DNA from: an uncultured Erwinia sp.
Lineage (GTDB): Bacteria; Pseudomonadota; Gammaproteobacteria; Enterobacterales; Enterobacteriaceae
Reading direction: 5' to 3'
Length of the DNA: 64,000 bases
Assembly (NCBI GenBank): GCA_946221915.1
Contig: CAMIKG010000012.1
Location: forward strand, 28,388 to 92,387
This document shows positions 1-8,051 of this stretch, piece by piece (the stretch's first letter is position 1; each line of letters begins with the position of its first letter). Under the pieces are notes generated by a model. That model had not been told where the DNA came from. It searched no databases and worked only from the letters and a program-made list of their open reading frames with translations. The translations under genes and the position numbers were made by a program.

Positions 1-436
1 ACGAGAAGAAGAACGACAGCGGGAACGGGCCGGTGTTGTGCCACGGATGCTGGTCGTCCAGCATGCGGTCAAAAGTGAATTTCACCGCTGCGGCGTTGAA
101 TGGCGTGCCGTCATGGAAGGTGACGCCTTTGCGCAGCTGGAAGCGGTAGGTCAGCCCGTCCGGACTGATCTCCCAGCGGGTCGCCAGCGCCGGTTCGATA
201 TCCAGTTTACTGGCGCCATTACGCACCAGACCTTCATAGATATTTACCAGAATACGTGAGTCATTGGCGGCGGTGGCGACCTGCGGATCCAGCGATTGCG
301 GCTCCGCCACCTGACCAATCAGCAGCGCATCGGCGGGTGTCGCAGCCTGCAGCGGCAGCAGCCCGCTGAGGCATAACAGCAGCCAGACGGGCAGACATAT
401 TCTGGTGAATCTCCTGCGGTATGGGGGACTGAGCAT
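1..436 (-). CDS. Peptide-type ABC transporter substrate-binding protein (SBP family 5), 3' end cut by window
   Basis: The reverse strand reads from an ATG at 436 into a hydrophobic signal peptide (about residues 10-32, ending near LPLQAA) and then into text typical of family 5 peptide/nickel/opine binding proteins: the EPQSLDPQ motif, an NIYEGLV stretch, and the FHDGTPFNA segment. Only about 145 residues of a protein that is usually near 500 are in the window. It would bind a peptide-like ligand in the periplasm and deliver it to an ABC permease encoded beyond the left edge. It is divergent from the DUF1028 gene at 558, a pairing seen with peptide transporters. The ligand cannot be told from this fragment. 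Confidence 0.85.
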   Translation of the reverse strand, partial: MLSPPYRRRFTRICLPVWLLLCLSGLLPLQAATPADALLIGQVAEPQSLDPQVATAANDSRILVNIYEGLVRNGASKLDIEPALATRWEISPDGLTYRFQLRKGVTFHDGTPFNAAAVKFTFDRMLDDQHPWHNTGPFPLSFFFS

Positions 437-483
437 CGCGGCCTCATCGATATACGGTGAAAGAATAAGCATTGCCTGTTGTT

Positions 484-501
484 AATTTATGCGCATAAAT
501 T
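484..501. promoter_or_regulatory. 18-bp perfect palindrome, candidate operator
   Basis: The sequence AATTTATGC followed by its exact reverse complement GCATAAATT lies in the 121-bp divergent gap between the binding protein gene and the DUF1028 gene. Its place and symmetry fit a dimeric repressor or activator site controlling both genes. No regulator gene lies next to it in the window, so the bound protein is unknown. Confidence 0.5.
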
Positions 502-557
502 GGCGTATGTGCAATAATTTATCCCTATAAATTTCTTATGTTTGAGCTGGAGCACTG

Positions 558-1229
558 ATGACCTTCTCAATTGTCGCGCGCGATCCGCACACTGGCGCGC
601 TGGGTGTGGCCACTGCCACCGCAGGACCCAGCGTCGGTGCGCTGGTGGTTCATGGCGCAGCGCAGGTGGGCGCCATCGCCACCCAGGCGATGACCAATCC
701 GCTGTACGGTATTCACGGGCTGGAGTATTTGCAGCGCGGGTTTTCCGCCGGGCAAACTCTGTCGCTGCTGCTGAAAGAGGATGGCGAGGCAGATCGGCGG
801 CAGGTGATGATTGTCGATAATCAGGGCGAGATTGCACACTGGAGCGGCGATCGCTGCGGCACGTTCGCCGCCTGCTATCAGACCGACGAGTGCGTGGCGG
901 GTGGCAATCTGCTGGCGAGTGCGCAGACGCTGAGCGATATGCTGGACGCTTACCACAACCCGCAGCCGCTGGCGTTTGCTGACCGCTTATTGCAGGCGCT
1001 GCAGGCCGCGACGATGGCTGGGGGCGATCGTCGCGGCGTGAAATCCGCCGCGCTGAAAATCTGGCATGACCGGGAGTATGCGTCCGTGGATGTTCGCGTT
1101 GACTGGTCGGAGACGCCGCTGAGTGCGCTGGAGTTACTGCTGCATCAGCAGCGCGATGCCAGCTATGCCGACTTCTTTGCCGCACTGCCGAAAGGCACGC
1201 CAGGGAGAATGCCGCGCGTTGAGCGCTGA
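558..1229 (+). CDS. DUF1028 family protein (putative Ntn-hydrolase fold)
   Basis: The 223-residue product begins MTFSIVARD, the hallmark start of DUF1028, continues with GALGVATATAGPSVGA, and has the later MAGGDRRGVKSAAL motif with its conserved acidic and arginine residues. Members are about 220-240 residues, so it is full length. The family is assigned to the Ntn-hydrolase superfamily, but its reaction is not established. The gene stands alone on the plus strand, divergent from a peptide-binding protein gene, which would suit a role in processing an imported peptide or amide; that is inference. A long reverse-strand frame over the same bases is arginine-rich and taken as a shadow. Confidence 0.85.
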   Translation: MTFSIVARDPHTGALGVATATAGPSVGALVVHGAAQVGAIATQAMTNPLYGIHGLEYLQRGFSAGQTLSLLLKEDGEADRRQVMIVDNQGEIAHWSGDRCGTFAACYQTDECVAGGNLLASAQTLSDMLDAYHNPQPLAFADRLLQALQAATMAGGDRRGVKSAALKIWHDREYASVDVRVDWSETPLSALELLLHQQRDASYADFFAALPKGTPGRMPRVER

Positions 1230-1257
1230 GCGCTGAGACGCGCAGACCAGGGCGCGG

Positions 1258-2310
1258 TTATGACGCCAGCGCATTTTCCGGCTGCGGCTGGCTGCGCCGC
1301 CAGCCAATTTCTGGCGCAATCAGCGTGGCGAAATCACTGATGATTTGCGCGTACTGATCGATGGTGAATTCGTAAGGCAGCTCCAGCCGCAACTCCTCCA
1401 CTTCCTGCAGTATCGGGTCGCGCTGCAGGCGTTCAAGGATCTGATCGGCGCTGCCGACGATATCCAGCGAAAACAGTGTGCGGCGTGGCCCCTGTGGTGA
1501 CAGCGTTCGCTGATAACGGCTGGCGGCGAACGCCGCGTAGTGCTGACGCGTGGCGGCATCGGCGCTGTTGGTGGGGACAATCACCCGCCCGGCGGCGACG
1601 CGTGGGCGGTGATTGAGCGTCGCGGGCAGGCTTGCGCGCCATGCATGCAGCTGCGACAGCTGCGCCTGGTAGTAATCATCGGTCTCTTCGCCGGACGTGA
1701 GATTACCAATCAGCAGGTTCAGCGCATTATTTCCCGCCCAGCGCGCCGAGCGCAGCGAACCGCCGCCGTACCACATACGATTGATCAGCTCAGGTGAATA
1801 CGGCTGTAAACGCGGACGCTGGCGGTTGCCCGGCGAGTCGATAAACAGATCGTCTTCGCCGATAAAGCGGCCGCTGAGATTGTCCAGCAGACGGCTGACG
1901 CGCTGATAAGAGAAGTCCTGCTGGCTCCAGTCGCCGCCGAACACCGAAGGACCAATCAGGTCCAGATGATTGGGCTGACCAGCACTCAATCCGACATTGA
2001 GACGGCCGCGCGACAGCACATCGACAGTGGAGAGATCCTCCGCCAGCCGGAACGGACTCTCATAACCCATCTGAATCACCGCCGTACCCAGCTCAATGGT
2101 GCGCGTGCGCTGCGAGGCGGCGGCAAGAAAGGTGCTGGCGGAAGAGATGCCATGTTCGAGATGACGCTGGCGCACCCAGGCGCCGTTGTAGCCGAGTTTC
2201 TCGCCCAGCTCAAACAGCTTCAGCGTCTCTTCCAGCCCCTGCCAGGGCGCGTGATCCGGGTAATTGCCCGGGGTGAGAAAAGCGATATGTTTAATAGCCA
2301 GTGACGCCAT
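1258..2310 (-). CDS. LLM-class flavin-dependent oxidoreductase (luciferase-like)
   Basis: The 350-residue protein has the bacterial luciferase-like TIM-barrel pattern: an early LTPGNYPD-type strand, GAWVRQRHLEHG, the ELGTAVIQMGYESPFRLAEDLSTVDVLS-type block near residues 70-100, and RGRLNVGLSAG. These enzymes use FMNH2 supplied by a partner reductase to oxidise small substrates. No flavin reductase is adjacent, so neither partner nor substrate can be named. The ATG at 2310 follows GGAG at a good distance. It converges with the DUF1028 gene, 28 bases away. Confidence 0.85.
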   Translation of the reverse strand: MASLAIKHIAFLTPGNYPDHAPWQGLEETLKLFELGEKLGYNGAWVRQRHLEHGISSASTFLAAASQRTRTIELGTAVIQMGYESPFRLAEDLSTVDVLSRGRLNVGLSAGQPNHLDLIGPSVFGGDWSQQDFSYQRVSRLLDNLSGRFIGEDDLFIDSPGNRQRPRLQPYSPELINRMWYGGGSLRSARWAGNNALNLLIGNLTSGEETDDYYQAQLSQLHAWRASLPATLNHRPRVAAGRVIVPTNSADAATRQHYAAFAASRYQRTLSPQGPRRTLFSLDIVGSADQILERLQRDPILQEVEELRLELPYEFTIDQYAQIISDFATLIAPEIGWRRSQPQPENALAS

Positions 2311-2668
2311 GGTTCTTTACTCCTGATCAGTGAGCGGCGGGTGATCTTCGCGCAGCAAAACTGAACAGGAGCGCGAAGCAGGACAGAGAAACAGCGATTA
2401 TGCGCGAGCCGGACAGGGGAAATTAAATGCGTTGTTAGCGTTTAGATAGATGAAAACAGGCTATCTCGTGATGCGGGTAATGTTGTGGGGATTGTTGCTG
2501 GCGGAGAGTGCATGGAGAATCGAAACAGGTGATTCGCCGTTGCAGGCTGGAACGATGTTCAGAGGGTTAAGTGCCGGGGCGACATGCTCCCCGGCGAATA
2601 GTGTGCTGAGCGGATCAACATGGTGACGCTGAAGCCGTCAGCGCAGCGCTATCCTGTTACGCCGCAGA
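2311..2668. other. Intergenic region with one GC-rich hairpin
   Basis: This stretch of 358 bases lies upstream of the flavin oxidoreductase gene and downstream of yjfB, both on the minus strand. No coding frame is convincing. It holds an inverted repeat GCCGGGG/CCCCGGC at 2573-2595 with a 9-base loop and no T-run on either side, so it is at best a weak terminator or processing site for yjfB mRNA. Confidence 0.5.
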
Positions 2669-2857
2669 TTACGCGGTGGTATTGATATTACGACCGATTG
2701 CCGGATTGGCTGGCAATGCTGGAATCGACTCAAGGAGACTGGCTGCCGTCGACTGCTGAGTTTCCAGCGTCTTTTTCAGCACCTGTGTGCTGACCTGGCT
2801 GTTCAGTTCCAGGGCGTCGAGACTGGTGGCAAGTGAAGCAATTTGCGATACATCCAT
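2669..2857 (-). CDS. yjfB: YjfB family putative motility protein
   Basis: The 62-residue protein begins MDVSQIASLATSLDALE and contains QVLKKTLETQQSTAASLLESIP, the full pattern of the small YjfB family. The family has been linked to motility by co-occurrence and regulation; its biochemical role is unknown. No signal peptide or membrane segment is visible. The decisive evidence for a motility link is a perfect sigma-28 promoter at 2925-2951 ahead of it, giving a short leader that starts with a stem-loop (2899-2917). The gene is far from the main flagellar cluster, so it would be an outlying member of the FliA regulon. Confidence 0.85.
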   Translation of the reverse strand: MDVSQIASLATSLDALELNSQVSTQVLKKTLETQQSTAASLLESIPALPANPAIGRNINTTA

Positions 2858-2924
2858 TTTGCTCTCCTGTGTAATACAACGTTTAACGGAACTGCCTTAG
2901 GCTTTTTGGAAAAGCCTTGCAGTG

Positions 2925-2951
2925 TTATCGGCAGGGAGAGGGGAAACTTTA
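2925..2951 (-). promoter_or_regulatory. Sigma-28 (FliA) promoter of yjfB
   Basis: On the minus strand the sequence is TAAAGTTT, 11 bases, then GCCGATAA, an exact match to the enterobacterial FliA consensus (-35 at 2944-2951, -10 at 2925-2932). It lies 68 bases upstream of the yjfB ATG and points at it. Confidence 0.92.
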
Positions 2952-3101
2952 GCGTCTGGTGGCGCGGAGGATTGGTGTTAACGCGCCACCACTGCAACAC
3001 AGCGTGTTTAAAATTGCCGGTCAATCTGACACCGGCAGGCAGAAAAGGGATGGGCGGCTTCAGCTGCAGAGTGAGGGGTTATTCGCTGTTCTGACGTAAC
3101 C

Positions 3102-4268
3102 TCACGCCTGTTTATCAGTCTGCGGTGCAAAGCGCAGGGCGATCAGCATCAGTACCACAATACCCACGCACATCGCGCCCCATGCGCTGTTCAGCGATTC
3201 GGCTCTGTCTCGCACAATGCCGGCAATCAGTGGCATCAGTGAAGCAATCATATAGCCGCCGCCCTGCACGAAAGAGAGCAGCACGCCAGCCTCTTCCGGC
3301 GTGTGTGCCTGATCCAGTGTAACGATAAGTGACAGCGGGAAAAGTGAACCGATACCTAATCCCAGCAGCAGGGTTGGCAGCCAGGCATGGGTTCCCGCCA
3401 GCAGCATCATGCTCATTAACCCAGCCAGGATAAAAAATAACACCAGCAACAGCGGGCGACGGCGATCGTGAAAATGGTGAATCGTAGCGGAAAGAATAAA
3501 CCCCGCCACCACTTCGGTTAAGGTTAATGCACCTAAAACATAGCCACTCAGCTGTGGCGTCCAGCCGTGCTGAATATAGAACGGCGGCAGCCAGGCAAGC
3601 ACTAAGGTATAAGCACCTGTGCCGATACCGAAGAAGATCATCAGCGACCATGCATTCTGCGGGCGAACAGGGCGGGGAATGGTGTTGTTTCCTCTCCCGA
3701 CCGGCGTCTGATTGCGCAGCGCGACACTCCATAGCAGCACAGCCAGCACCGCTGGCACAAAGGGAATGGCCAGCGCTCCCGCCAGGCCTAGGTTATCAGC
3801 AAGCGGGGCAGCCGTTGCGGCAGCAACTGCAGCGCCTGCCATAATTCCTGTGGTGAACAGCGCCATCAGGGTGCCTGCTTTTTTTCCATAACGTCTCTTG
3901 ATCAATGCAGGCATCAGAGCCTGAATCAAACCAATGCCCGCACCAGCCAGCAGTGCGCTGAGAATTAACAGCGCTGCAGACTGGGTAGCTCCTCGCACAA
4001 TACAGCAAACAATCAGCAGCAGCAGACCTGCAGTGATGCCGCGCACCTCTCCCAGGGGTCGGGCCAGCAACGGCCCGGCCAGCGCCGCCACGCCCATCAT
4101 AAAGACCGGCAGGGTGGTCAGTAAGCTGAGTTCAGTGCCGCTCAGCTGCACTTGCTGTTGCAGCAGCGGAAACAGCGGCCCCATCGCCGCCATCACCGGC
4201 CGAAGATTAAGGGCAATAATGAAAGTAATCAGCGTAAAAACGCCAGCAGCAGGTAGGGCGCGCGTCAC
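3102..4268 (-). CDS. MFS transporter, CynX/NimT type
   Basis: The 388-residue protein has about twelve hydrophobic segments and the NLRPVMAAMGPLFP opening helix typical of the CynX/NimT cyanate/nitroimidazole exporter group. GTG at 4268 follows AGGA by 7 bases. The substrate is unknown. A SAM-dependent methyltransferase gene lies 106 bases upstream on the same strand and an AraC-type regulator just beyond, so the three may form a small detoxification or export unit. Two dyads in the promoter side (4289-4314 and 4330-4343) suggest separate control of the transporter. Confidence 0.85.
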   Translation of the reverse strand: MTRALPAAGVFTLITFIIALNLRPVMAAMGPLFPLLQQQVQLSGTELSLLTTLPVFMMGVAALAGPLLARPLGEVRGITAGLLLLIVCCIVRGATQSAALLILSALLAGAGIGLIQALMPALIKRRYGKKAGTLMALFTTGIMAGAAVAAATAAPLADNLGLAGALAIPFVPAVLAVLLWSVALRNQTPVGRGNNTIPRPVRPQNAWSLMIFFGIGTGAYTLVLAWLPPFYIQHGWTPQLSGYVLGALTLTEVVAGFILSATIHHFHDRRRPLLLVLFFILAGLMSMMLLAGTHAWLPTLLLGLGIGSLFPLSLIVTLDQAHTPEEAGVLLSFVQGGGYMIASLMPLIAGIVRDRAESLNSAWGAMCVGIVVLMLIALRFAPQTDKQA

Positions 4269-4288
4269 GTAAGTATCCTGTCAGGGTG

Positions 4289-4314
4289 AATTTATCTTCA
4301 CGTTAAGATAAATT
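4289..4314. promoter_or_regulatory. Inverted repeat with 10-bp arms, upstream of the MFS gene
   Basis: AATTTATCTT and its exact complement AAGATAAATT are separated by 6 bases, 20 bases upstream of the GTG of the MFS gene. The arms could bind a TetR- or MarR-like dimer or form a leader hairpin. No T-run follows, so a terminator is unlikely. Confidence 0.45.
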
Positions 4315-4329
4315 GGCGAGTGAAGCCAG

Positions 4330-4343
4330 TTTGTGCGCACAAA
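4330..4343. promoter_or_regulatory. 14-bp perfect palindrome, candidate operator
   Basis: TTTGTGC joined to GCACAAA lies between the methyltransferase stop and the MFS start. It is the second dyad within 55 bases and may mark an internal promoter for the transporter. The binding protein is unknown. Confidence 0.45.
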
Positions 4344-4374
4344 TGAACAAACTCAGCCTGCGGGACTTTGCGGC

Positions 4375-5130
4375 TCAGAGAACGACACTGCGACCAGATT
4401 GATGACAGACTGATACGGGATTCGCGGTCGATAATCGGGCCAGCCAGGCACCCCAGAACAGACTGGAAAAGAATCGAACGGGATGTTCAAAGCCCGCTGC
4501 GCTGAGCAGGGCAAACACGGCTTCTTCCGACTGAGGAGGCTCCGCACCTTGCAGGATTTTCTCCATTTTGGCCTGAAGCTCTTCCGGACCCGCCCCGTTC
4601 ATTCGCCAGCGATTTGCCCACCCAGCCATCAGCAATGGCTGCGAAGCGTAAGCGCGATAATTTCCCGCCACTACCAGTGGGGAGCCCGGCTTCAGGCGCA
4701 TTGCAATCTGAGCCAGAATATCGTGCTTAGCCGCATCGCCAGGCAGATGATGCAACACGCCAATCATAATTGCGGCATCGAACGAGGGGGAGGCCGCTAA
4801 ATCTGAGACTGCACCGGAAACGGTTTCCACCCGATTTGCCATCCCTGCCCTGGTGATATTCGCGCGGGCAAGTTCCAGCATTGGTTGCGAGGGATCGACG
4901 GCGACGAAAGACCAGTGTGGCTCCAGTGTCGCAGAGGCAATGATTTCACCCGCTGTTCCTCCGGCGCCCACCACCAGTATGCGCGCCGCTTTTCCTGCGC
5001 CCAGCGCCGCTGCGAGCATGCAGGCGGAAAGTTCGTGACAGGCATCATATCCGGCCAGGGCGATCCGGCTTTGTCGTGCGTATTCCCCTGCGCGTGCAGC
5101 GTCAAATTTAGCGGCTGAATCCTGAGTCAT
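4375..5130 (-). CDS. Class I SAM-dependent methyltransferase
   Basis: The 251-residue protein has a Rossmann SAM-binding motif I, ILVVGAGGTAGEI, near residues 51-63, an acidic motif II (FVAVDPSQPMLELARA), and a later IGVLHHLPGD segment, all typical of methyltransferase domain 11/25 proteins acting on small molecules. The acceptor is not identifiable. It is divergent from an AraC-family gene 89 bases away, a layout in which the regulator usually controls its neighbour. The gene ends upstream of an MFS exporter on the same strand. Confidence 0.8.
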   Translation of the reverse strand: MTQDSAAKFDAARAGEYARQSRIALAGYDACHELSACMLAAALGAGKAARILVVGAGGTAGEIIASATLEPHWSFVAVDPSQPMLELARANITRAGMANRVETVSGAVSDLAASPSFDAAIMIGVLHHLPGDAAKHDILAQIAMRLKPGSPLVVAGNYRAYASQPLLMAGWANRWRMNGAGPEELQAKMEKILQGAEPPQSEEAVFALLSAAGFEHPVRFFSSLFWGAWLARLSTANPVSVCHQSGRSVVL

Positions 5131-5219
5131 AGAGTCTCCAGTTACTCATTTCGGTTATAGGTGGTCGCTTCTCTTTGAAGTAGAATAAAAGATTAAGGGT
5201 AAGAAAGTATGAGAAAAGC

Positions 5220-5987
5220 ATGACTGAAAGTCTGAATATTCCACGAAGATATGATCGGCTGACCGCTTTCCTGCAGGCTTTTCCGCTCCGCGTGGTGCAT
5301 TGCGATGCTGCAGAGTCGGCGAATCTTTTGATCATCGACGACAATAGCTCAGGCGGTCCGACCCATTTGTTATACCGTGCCAGATCGTCGGGTGGACTGC
5401 CCGTCAGGGCAACGCTGTGTGCAGCCGCCAGGGTGGATTTTGGCGGTAGTGCTAATCCTTTAGTTGGTGCATTACCGGACGAGCTGTGCTTTTCAATGGC
5501 TGAGATGCCTCAGTTACTTGGCCTGGCAGAGCTCATCGTGGCTGAGCTTGCCGGGAATCGTTGCGGCGGCGGTACGGTGCGAACCCGTTTGTGTGAGATT
5601 GTCGTTGTGCTGGCAATTCGTCAGGCAATTGCCAGGGGAACAGTTGATGCGGGGCTATTAGCCGGTCTGGCCCACCCCAGGCTTCATATCAGTCTTGTCG
5701 CTATGCATGATGATCCGGCGCGCAAGTGGCAGATCCCCGATTTGTCCGCAATCGCGGGCATGTCGCGTGCACAATTTATTGAAGTCTTTAAGACCACCGT
5801 TGGAGAATCGCCTGGCGCGTATTTGACCAGCTGGCGATTAGCCCTGGGGGCGGCCAAATTGCGCTCCGGGCGAAGTGTTAAATCGGTTGCCGCGATGGTG
5901 GGTTTCGGCAGTGCAGAAGCATTTTCGCGCGCATTTTTGCGCAAATACGGCTATTCGCCTGGTAAGTGTAAATTGCATGGAGGCTGA
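5220..5987 (+). CDS. AraC family transcriptional regulator
   Basis: The 255-residue protein has an N-terminal cupin-like sensing region (about 1-140) of the AraC_binding_2/Cupin_6 type and a C-terminal double helix-turn-helix. The second HTH is recognisable from SVKSVAAMVGFGSAEAFSR and the closing YGYSPGK, and the first from IPDLSAIAGMSRAQF. It probably regulates the divergent methyltransferase gene and perhaps the MFS exporter after it. The inducer is unknown. The ATG at 5220 is near a weak ribosome site, so a slightly different start remains possible. Confidence 0.85.
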   Translation: MTESLNIPRRYDRLTAFLQAFPLRVVHCDAAESANLLIIDDNSSGGPTHLLYRARSSGGLPVRATLCAAARVDFGGSANPLVGALPDELCFSMAEMPQLLGLAELIVAELAGNRCGGGTVRTRLCEIVVVLAIRQAIARGTVDAGLLAGLAHPRLHISLVAMHDDPARKWQIPDLSAIAGMSRAQFIEVFKTTVGESPGAYLTSWRLALGAAKLRSGRSVKSVAAMVGFGSAEAFSRAFLRKYGYSPGKCKLHGG

Positions 5988-6119
5988 TTTTCAGTGTGCG
6001 TAAAGGATGCCAGTAAAGGAAGAATGCGGCGGAAGAATGGCCAGCCAGTATTAGAGAAGATTCTCTCTGGCTGAATCATTAAAAAAGCACGACAACGCGC
6101 CAAAATACCCGGAAGTGAA

Positions 6120-6149
6120 AAGCCCGCTCAGGTAAACCTGAGCGGGCTT
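6120..6149 (-). terminator. Intrinsic hairpin downstream of tRNA-Asn
   Basis: Thirteen-base arms AAGCCCGCTCAGG and CCTGAGCGGGCTT enclose a TAAA loop 9 bases past the tRNA 3' end. Short T-runs lie on both sides, so it can act as terminator for the tRNA transcript on the minus strand and possibly for the plus strand. Confidence 0.8.
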
Positions 6150-6158
6150 CTTTGAATA

Positions 6159-6234
6159 TGGCTCCTCTGACTGGACTCGAACCAGTGACATACGGATTAA
6201 CAGTCCGCCGTTCTACCGACTGAACTACAGAGGA
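6159..6234 (-). tRNA. tRNA-Asn (anticodon GTT)
   Basis: The reverse strand gives a 76-base cloverleaf starting TCCTCTG and ending with encoded CCA. The acceptor arms TCCTCTG and CAGAGGA pair, the anticodon loop CTGTTAA carries GTT, and the T-arm contains GGTTCGAGTCC. It has its own strong promoter upstream and a terminator downstream, so it is a single-gene transcription unit. tRNA-Asn genes are common integration sites, but no integrase or attachment duplicate is seen here. Confidence 0.97.
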
Positions 6235-6252
6235 ATCGTGTGAACGGGGCGA

Positions 6253-6281
6253 ATATTAGCGAGAGCCTTACACCCTGTCAA
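6253..6281 (-). promoter_or_regulatory. Sigma-70 promoter of tRNA-Asn
   Basis: On the minus strand TTGACA (6276-6281), a 17-base spacer and TAATAT (6253-6258) form a near-consensus promoter, followed by a GC-rich discriminator (GCCCCG), a feature of stringently controlled stable RNA genes. Confidence 0.9.
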
Positions 6282-6335
6282 CAGCTAAAAACACATTAGC
6301 TTTCAACTGGCTGCGTTTTCAGCAACCCTGATCGC

Positions 6336-7130
6336 TTAATGTACCGTTTCGCCGCGATCGCGCTGTTGCCAGCCACTTTCGAGGCGTTTAAACGGGTCCT
6401 GTTGATAAAAGCGCGTTAAGCGCTGATAAAATGACGGAAAGCGCTGATTCAGCAGCTCCGGCGCGCTAAAAAAGTATTCGGACAGCACCGCAAAACACTC
6501 TGCCGGATCGCTGGCGGCGTAGGCATCGATAGTGGCGGCGTTCTCACCCACCAGATCGATCTCTTCCTGGATGCTTTCCATCGCCGTGTGCAGGTCATGT
6601 TCCCAGCCCGCCACATCGCGCAGCGGGATGGCCGGCACGCCATTGGTATGGCCGCTGCCGCGCGCGTCCAGTTTGTGGGCGACTTCATGCACCACCAGAT
6701 TAAAACCGGACAGATCAAATGAATCCTGAATATCCAGCCAGTTAAGCACGATCGGCCCCTGCAGCCAGCTCTGCCCGGACTGCACCATGCGTTCGCTGTG
6801 CACCAGGCCGAAATCATCCTGCCATTCGTCATCCACCACAAACGGAGAAGGGTAGATCATCACTTCATGGAAGCTATCAAGCCACTCCAGGCCGAGTTTC
6901 AGCACGGGCAGACAGAACAGCAGGGCGATGCGCGCGCTGCGCAGGCCATCGAGTTCAACATCTTGCAGGGGGATGAGACGTTTTTGCTGCAGGAAACGTT
7001 GCGCCATACGTACCAGCGCCTGTTCGTCGCTGGACGTCAGCGCGGCAAAGAGCGGCACTGCCAGTGCCTGCTGCCAGGGGAGTTCTGCAATGGGATCTTC
7101 ACTGTTTGCTTTCCACGGCCATTTAATCAT
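6336..7130 (-). CDS. mtfA: MtfA, DgsA/Mlc anti-repressor and zinc peptidase
   Basis: The 264-residue protein starts MIKWPWK at 7130, the usual MtfA start and length (about 265); the open frame continues upstream to 7352 but that part is not family-like. It contains the zinc motif HEVAHKLD around residue 148 and the downstream glutamate-containing FAVLSEYFF segment. In E. coli MtfA binds the repressor Mlc, relieving repression of ptsG, and has aminopeptidase activity. It acts in the cytosol. It lies close to tRNA-Asn, as in E. coli. Confidence 0.92.
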   Translation of the reverse strand: MIKWPWKANSEDPIAELPWQQALAVPLFAALTSSDEQALVRMAQRFLQQKRLIPLQDVELDGLRSARIALLFCLPVLKLGLEWLDSFHEVMIYPSPFVVDDEWQDDFGLVHSERMVQSGQSWLQGPIVLNWLDIQDSFDLSGFNLVVHEVAHKLDARGSGHTNGVPAIPLRDVAGWEHDLHTAMESIQEEIDLVGENAATIDAYAASDPAECFAVLSEYFFSAPELLNQRFPSFYQRLTRFYQQDPFKRLESGWQQRDRGETVH

Positions 7131-7388
7131 TCTTCTGCTCACTATGGTTGCCCGCCTGCCGCTGGGACTAACATGCCGCAGCACGGGCGTTTCCGCAACG
7201 GGTATTCGCTGACGCGGAAGCAGAGAACGATGACCTGGCTGGCAATTCACTGCGGCCCCCTGCCTGACAGGGGAATGGCTTTCAAGGCGGCTATTCAACC
7301 ACTTACGGAGGCGTTTGTCTGTGATTCGAGCCGCAATGTGCGCCACTGGCAATGCAAAAAGTGTGGCCGGTTGCTGTGCGTGCGCAAT

Positions 7389-8051
7389 TCAGACGCGCGT
7401 AAATTCAATTACCCAGACCCAGGGATTCACTTCCCAACTGGTGGTGCCATACTGCTTTTCCCATGCCTGCTGATAAGCCACTTTTGGCGCAATCGCCTCA
7501 TTCTTCATCGTGAAGAAGTTATTCAGGAAGTGTGAGTCGGTTTGTACGCCTTCCGCCATCACGTCGTCGTCGCTGATGGTCTGAATTCTCTCCACCCGCA
7601 CCGCAGTGATTTCCAGGTCGATGCGACTCGCCCAGCGTGGCATATGGATGCCGGTTTGCCAGCCAGACAGCTCGATATCTTGCTCCAGAACTGAACTCAG
7701 TTCGGTGCTGTCGGCGCGATACTGGCAGTAGCGCGCATGGCGAAACGCTTCCGGCGATTTCTCATACTCGGCCAGCTGATCTTTCGGCACAATCGGACCG
7801 CGCCAGCTTTCGCGCACCCAGAGACGATCGCCTGGCTGGCCAAACGGGCACTGATAAGCCAGATCCGCCATCTCCATCATATGGCGCCCGCGCTGCTGGT
7901 TGCTGCTGACATCAAAGCCATAGCAGCCTTCATGGTTATCCTGACCCGGCGCAAACGCCAGCGATTTCATAATCCGCCGGGTTTGGGTTTGCTGGCCCAG
8001 CAGCAGTGCGCGTACACGCTGGTCAGAAAAAAGAATCGGCCGTTCTTTCAT
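7389..8051 (-). CDS. ASCH-like protein, phage morphogenetic-protein type
   Basis: The 220-residue protein starts KERPILFSDQRVRALLLGQ and has the QTRR motif, GQPGDRLWVRESW and HMPRWASRI, which together mark a family often found in prophages of enterobacteria and annotated as ASCH or morphogenetic protein. ASCH domains resemble PUA folds and are thought to bind RNA, but the function of this family is unknown. No other phage genes surround it, so it may be a domesticated phage remnant. ATG at 8051 follows GAGG by 5 bases. Confidence 0.75.
   Translation of the reverse strand: MKERPILFSDQRVRALLLGQQTQTRRIMKSLAFAPGQDNHEGCYGFDVSSNQQRGRHMMEMADLAYQCPFGQPGDRLWVRESWRGPIVPKDQLAEYEKSPEAFRHARYCQYRADSTELSSVLEQDIELSGWQTGIHMPRWASRIDLEITAVRVERIQTISDDDVMAEGVQTDSHFLNNFFTMKNEAIAPKVAYQQAWEKQYGTTSWEVNPWVWVIEFTRV

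Noticed and set aside
487..1185. Long reverse-strand frame of 232 codons over the DUF1028 gene
   Set aside because: It is Arg/Ser/Pro-rich with no family resemblance and lies fully opposite a well supported gene in GC-rich sequence.
6159..6234. tRNA-Asn as an attachment site of an integrated element
   Set aside because: No integrase gene and no duplicate of the tRNA 3' end was seen nearby; the ASCH-like phage-type gene alone is not enough.
7131..7352. Upstream extension of mtfA by 74 codons
   Set aside because: MtfA proteins start MIKWPWK-like and are about 265 residues; the start at 7130 has a ribosome site, the extension is not family-like.
6798..7535. 245-codon plus-strand frame overlapping mtfA and the ASCH-like gene
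   Set aside because: It runs opposite two supported genes, has no domain and looks like a shadow frame.
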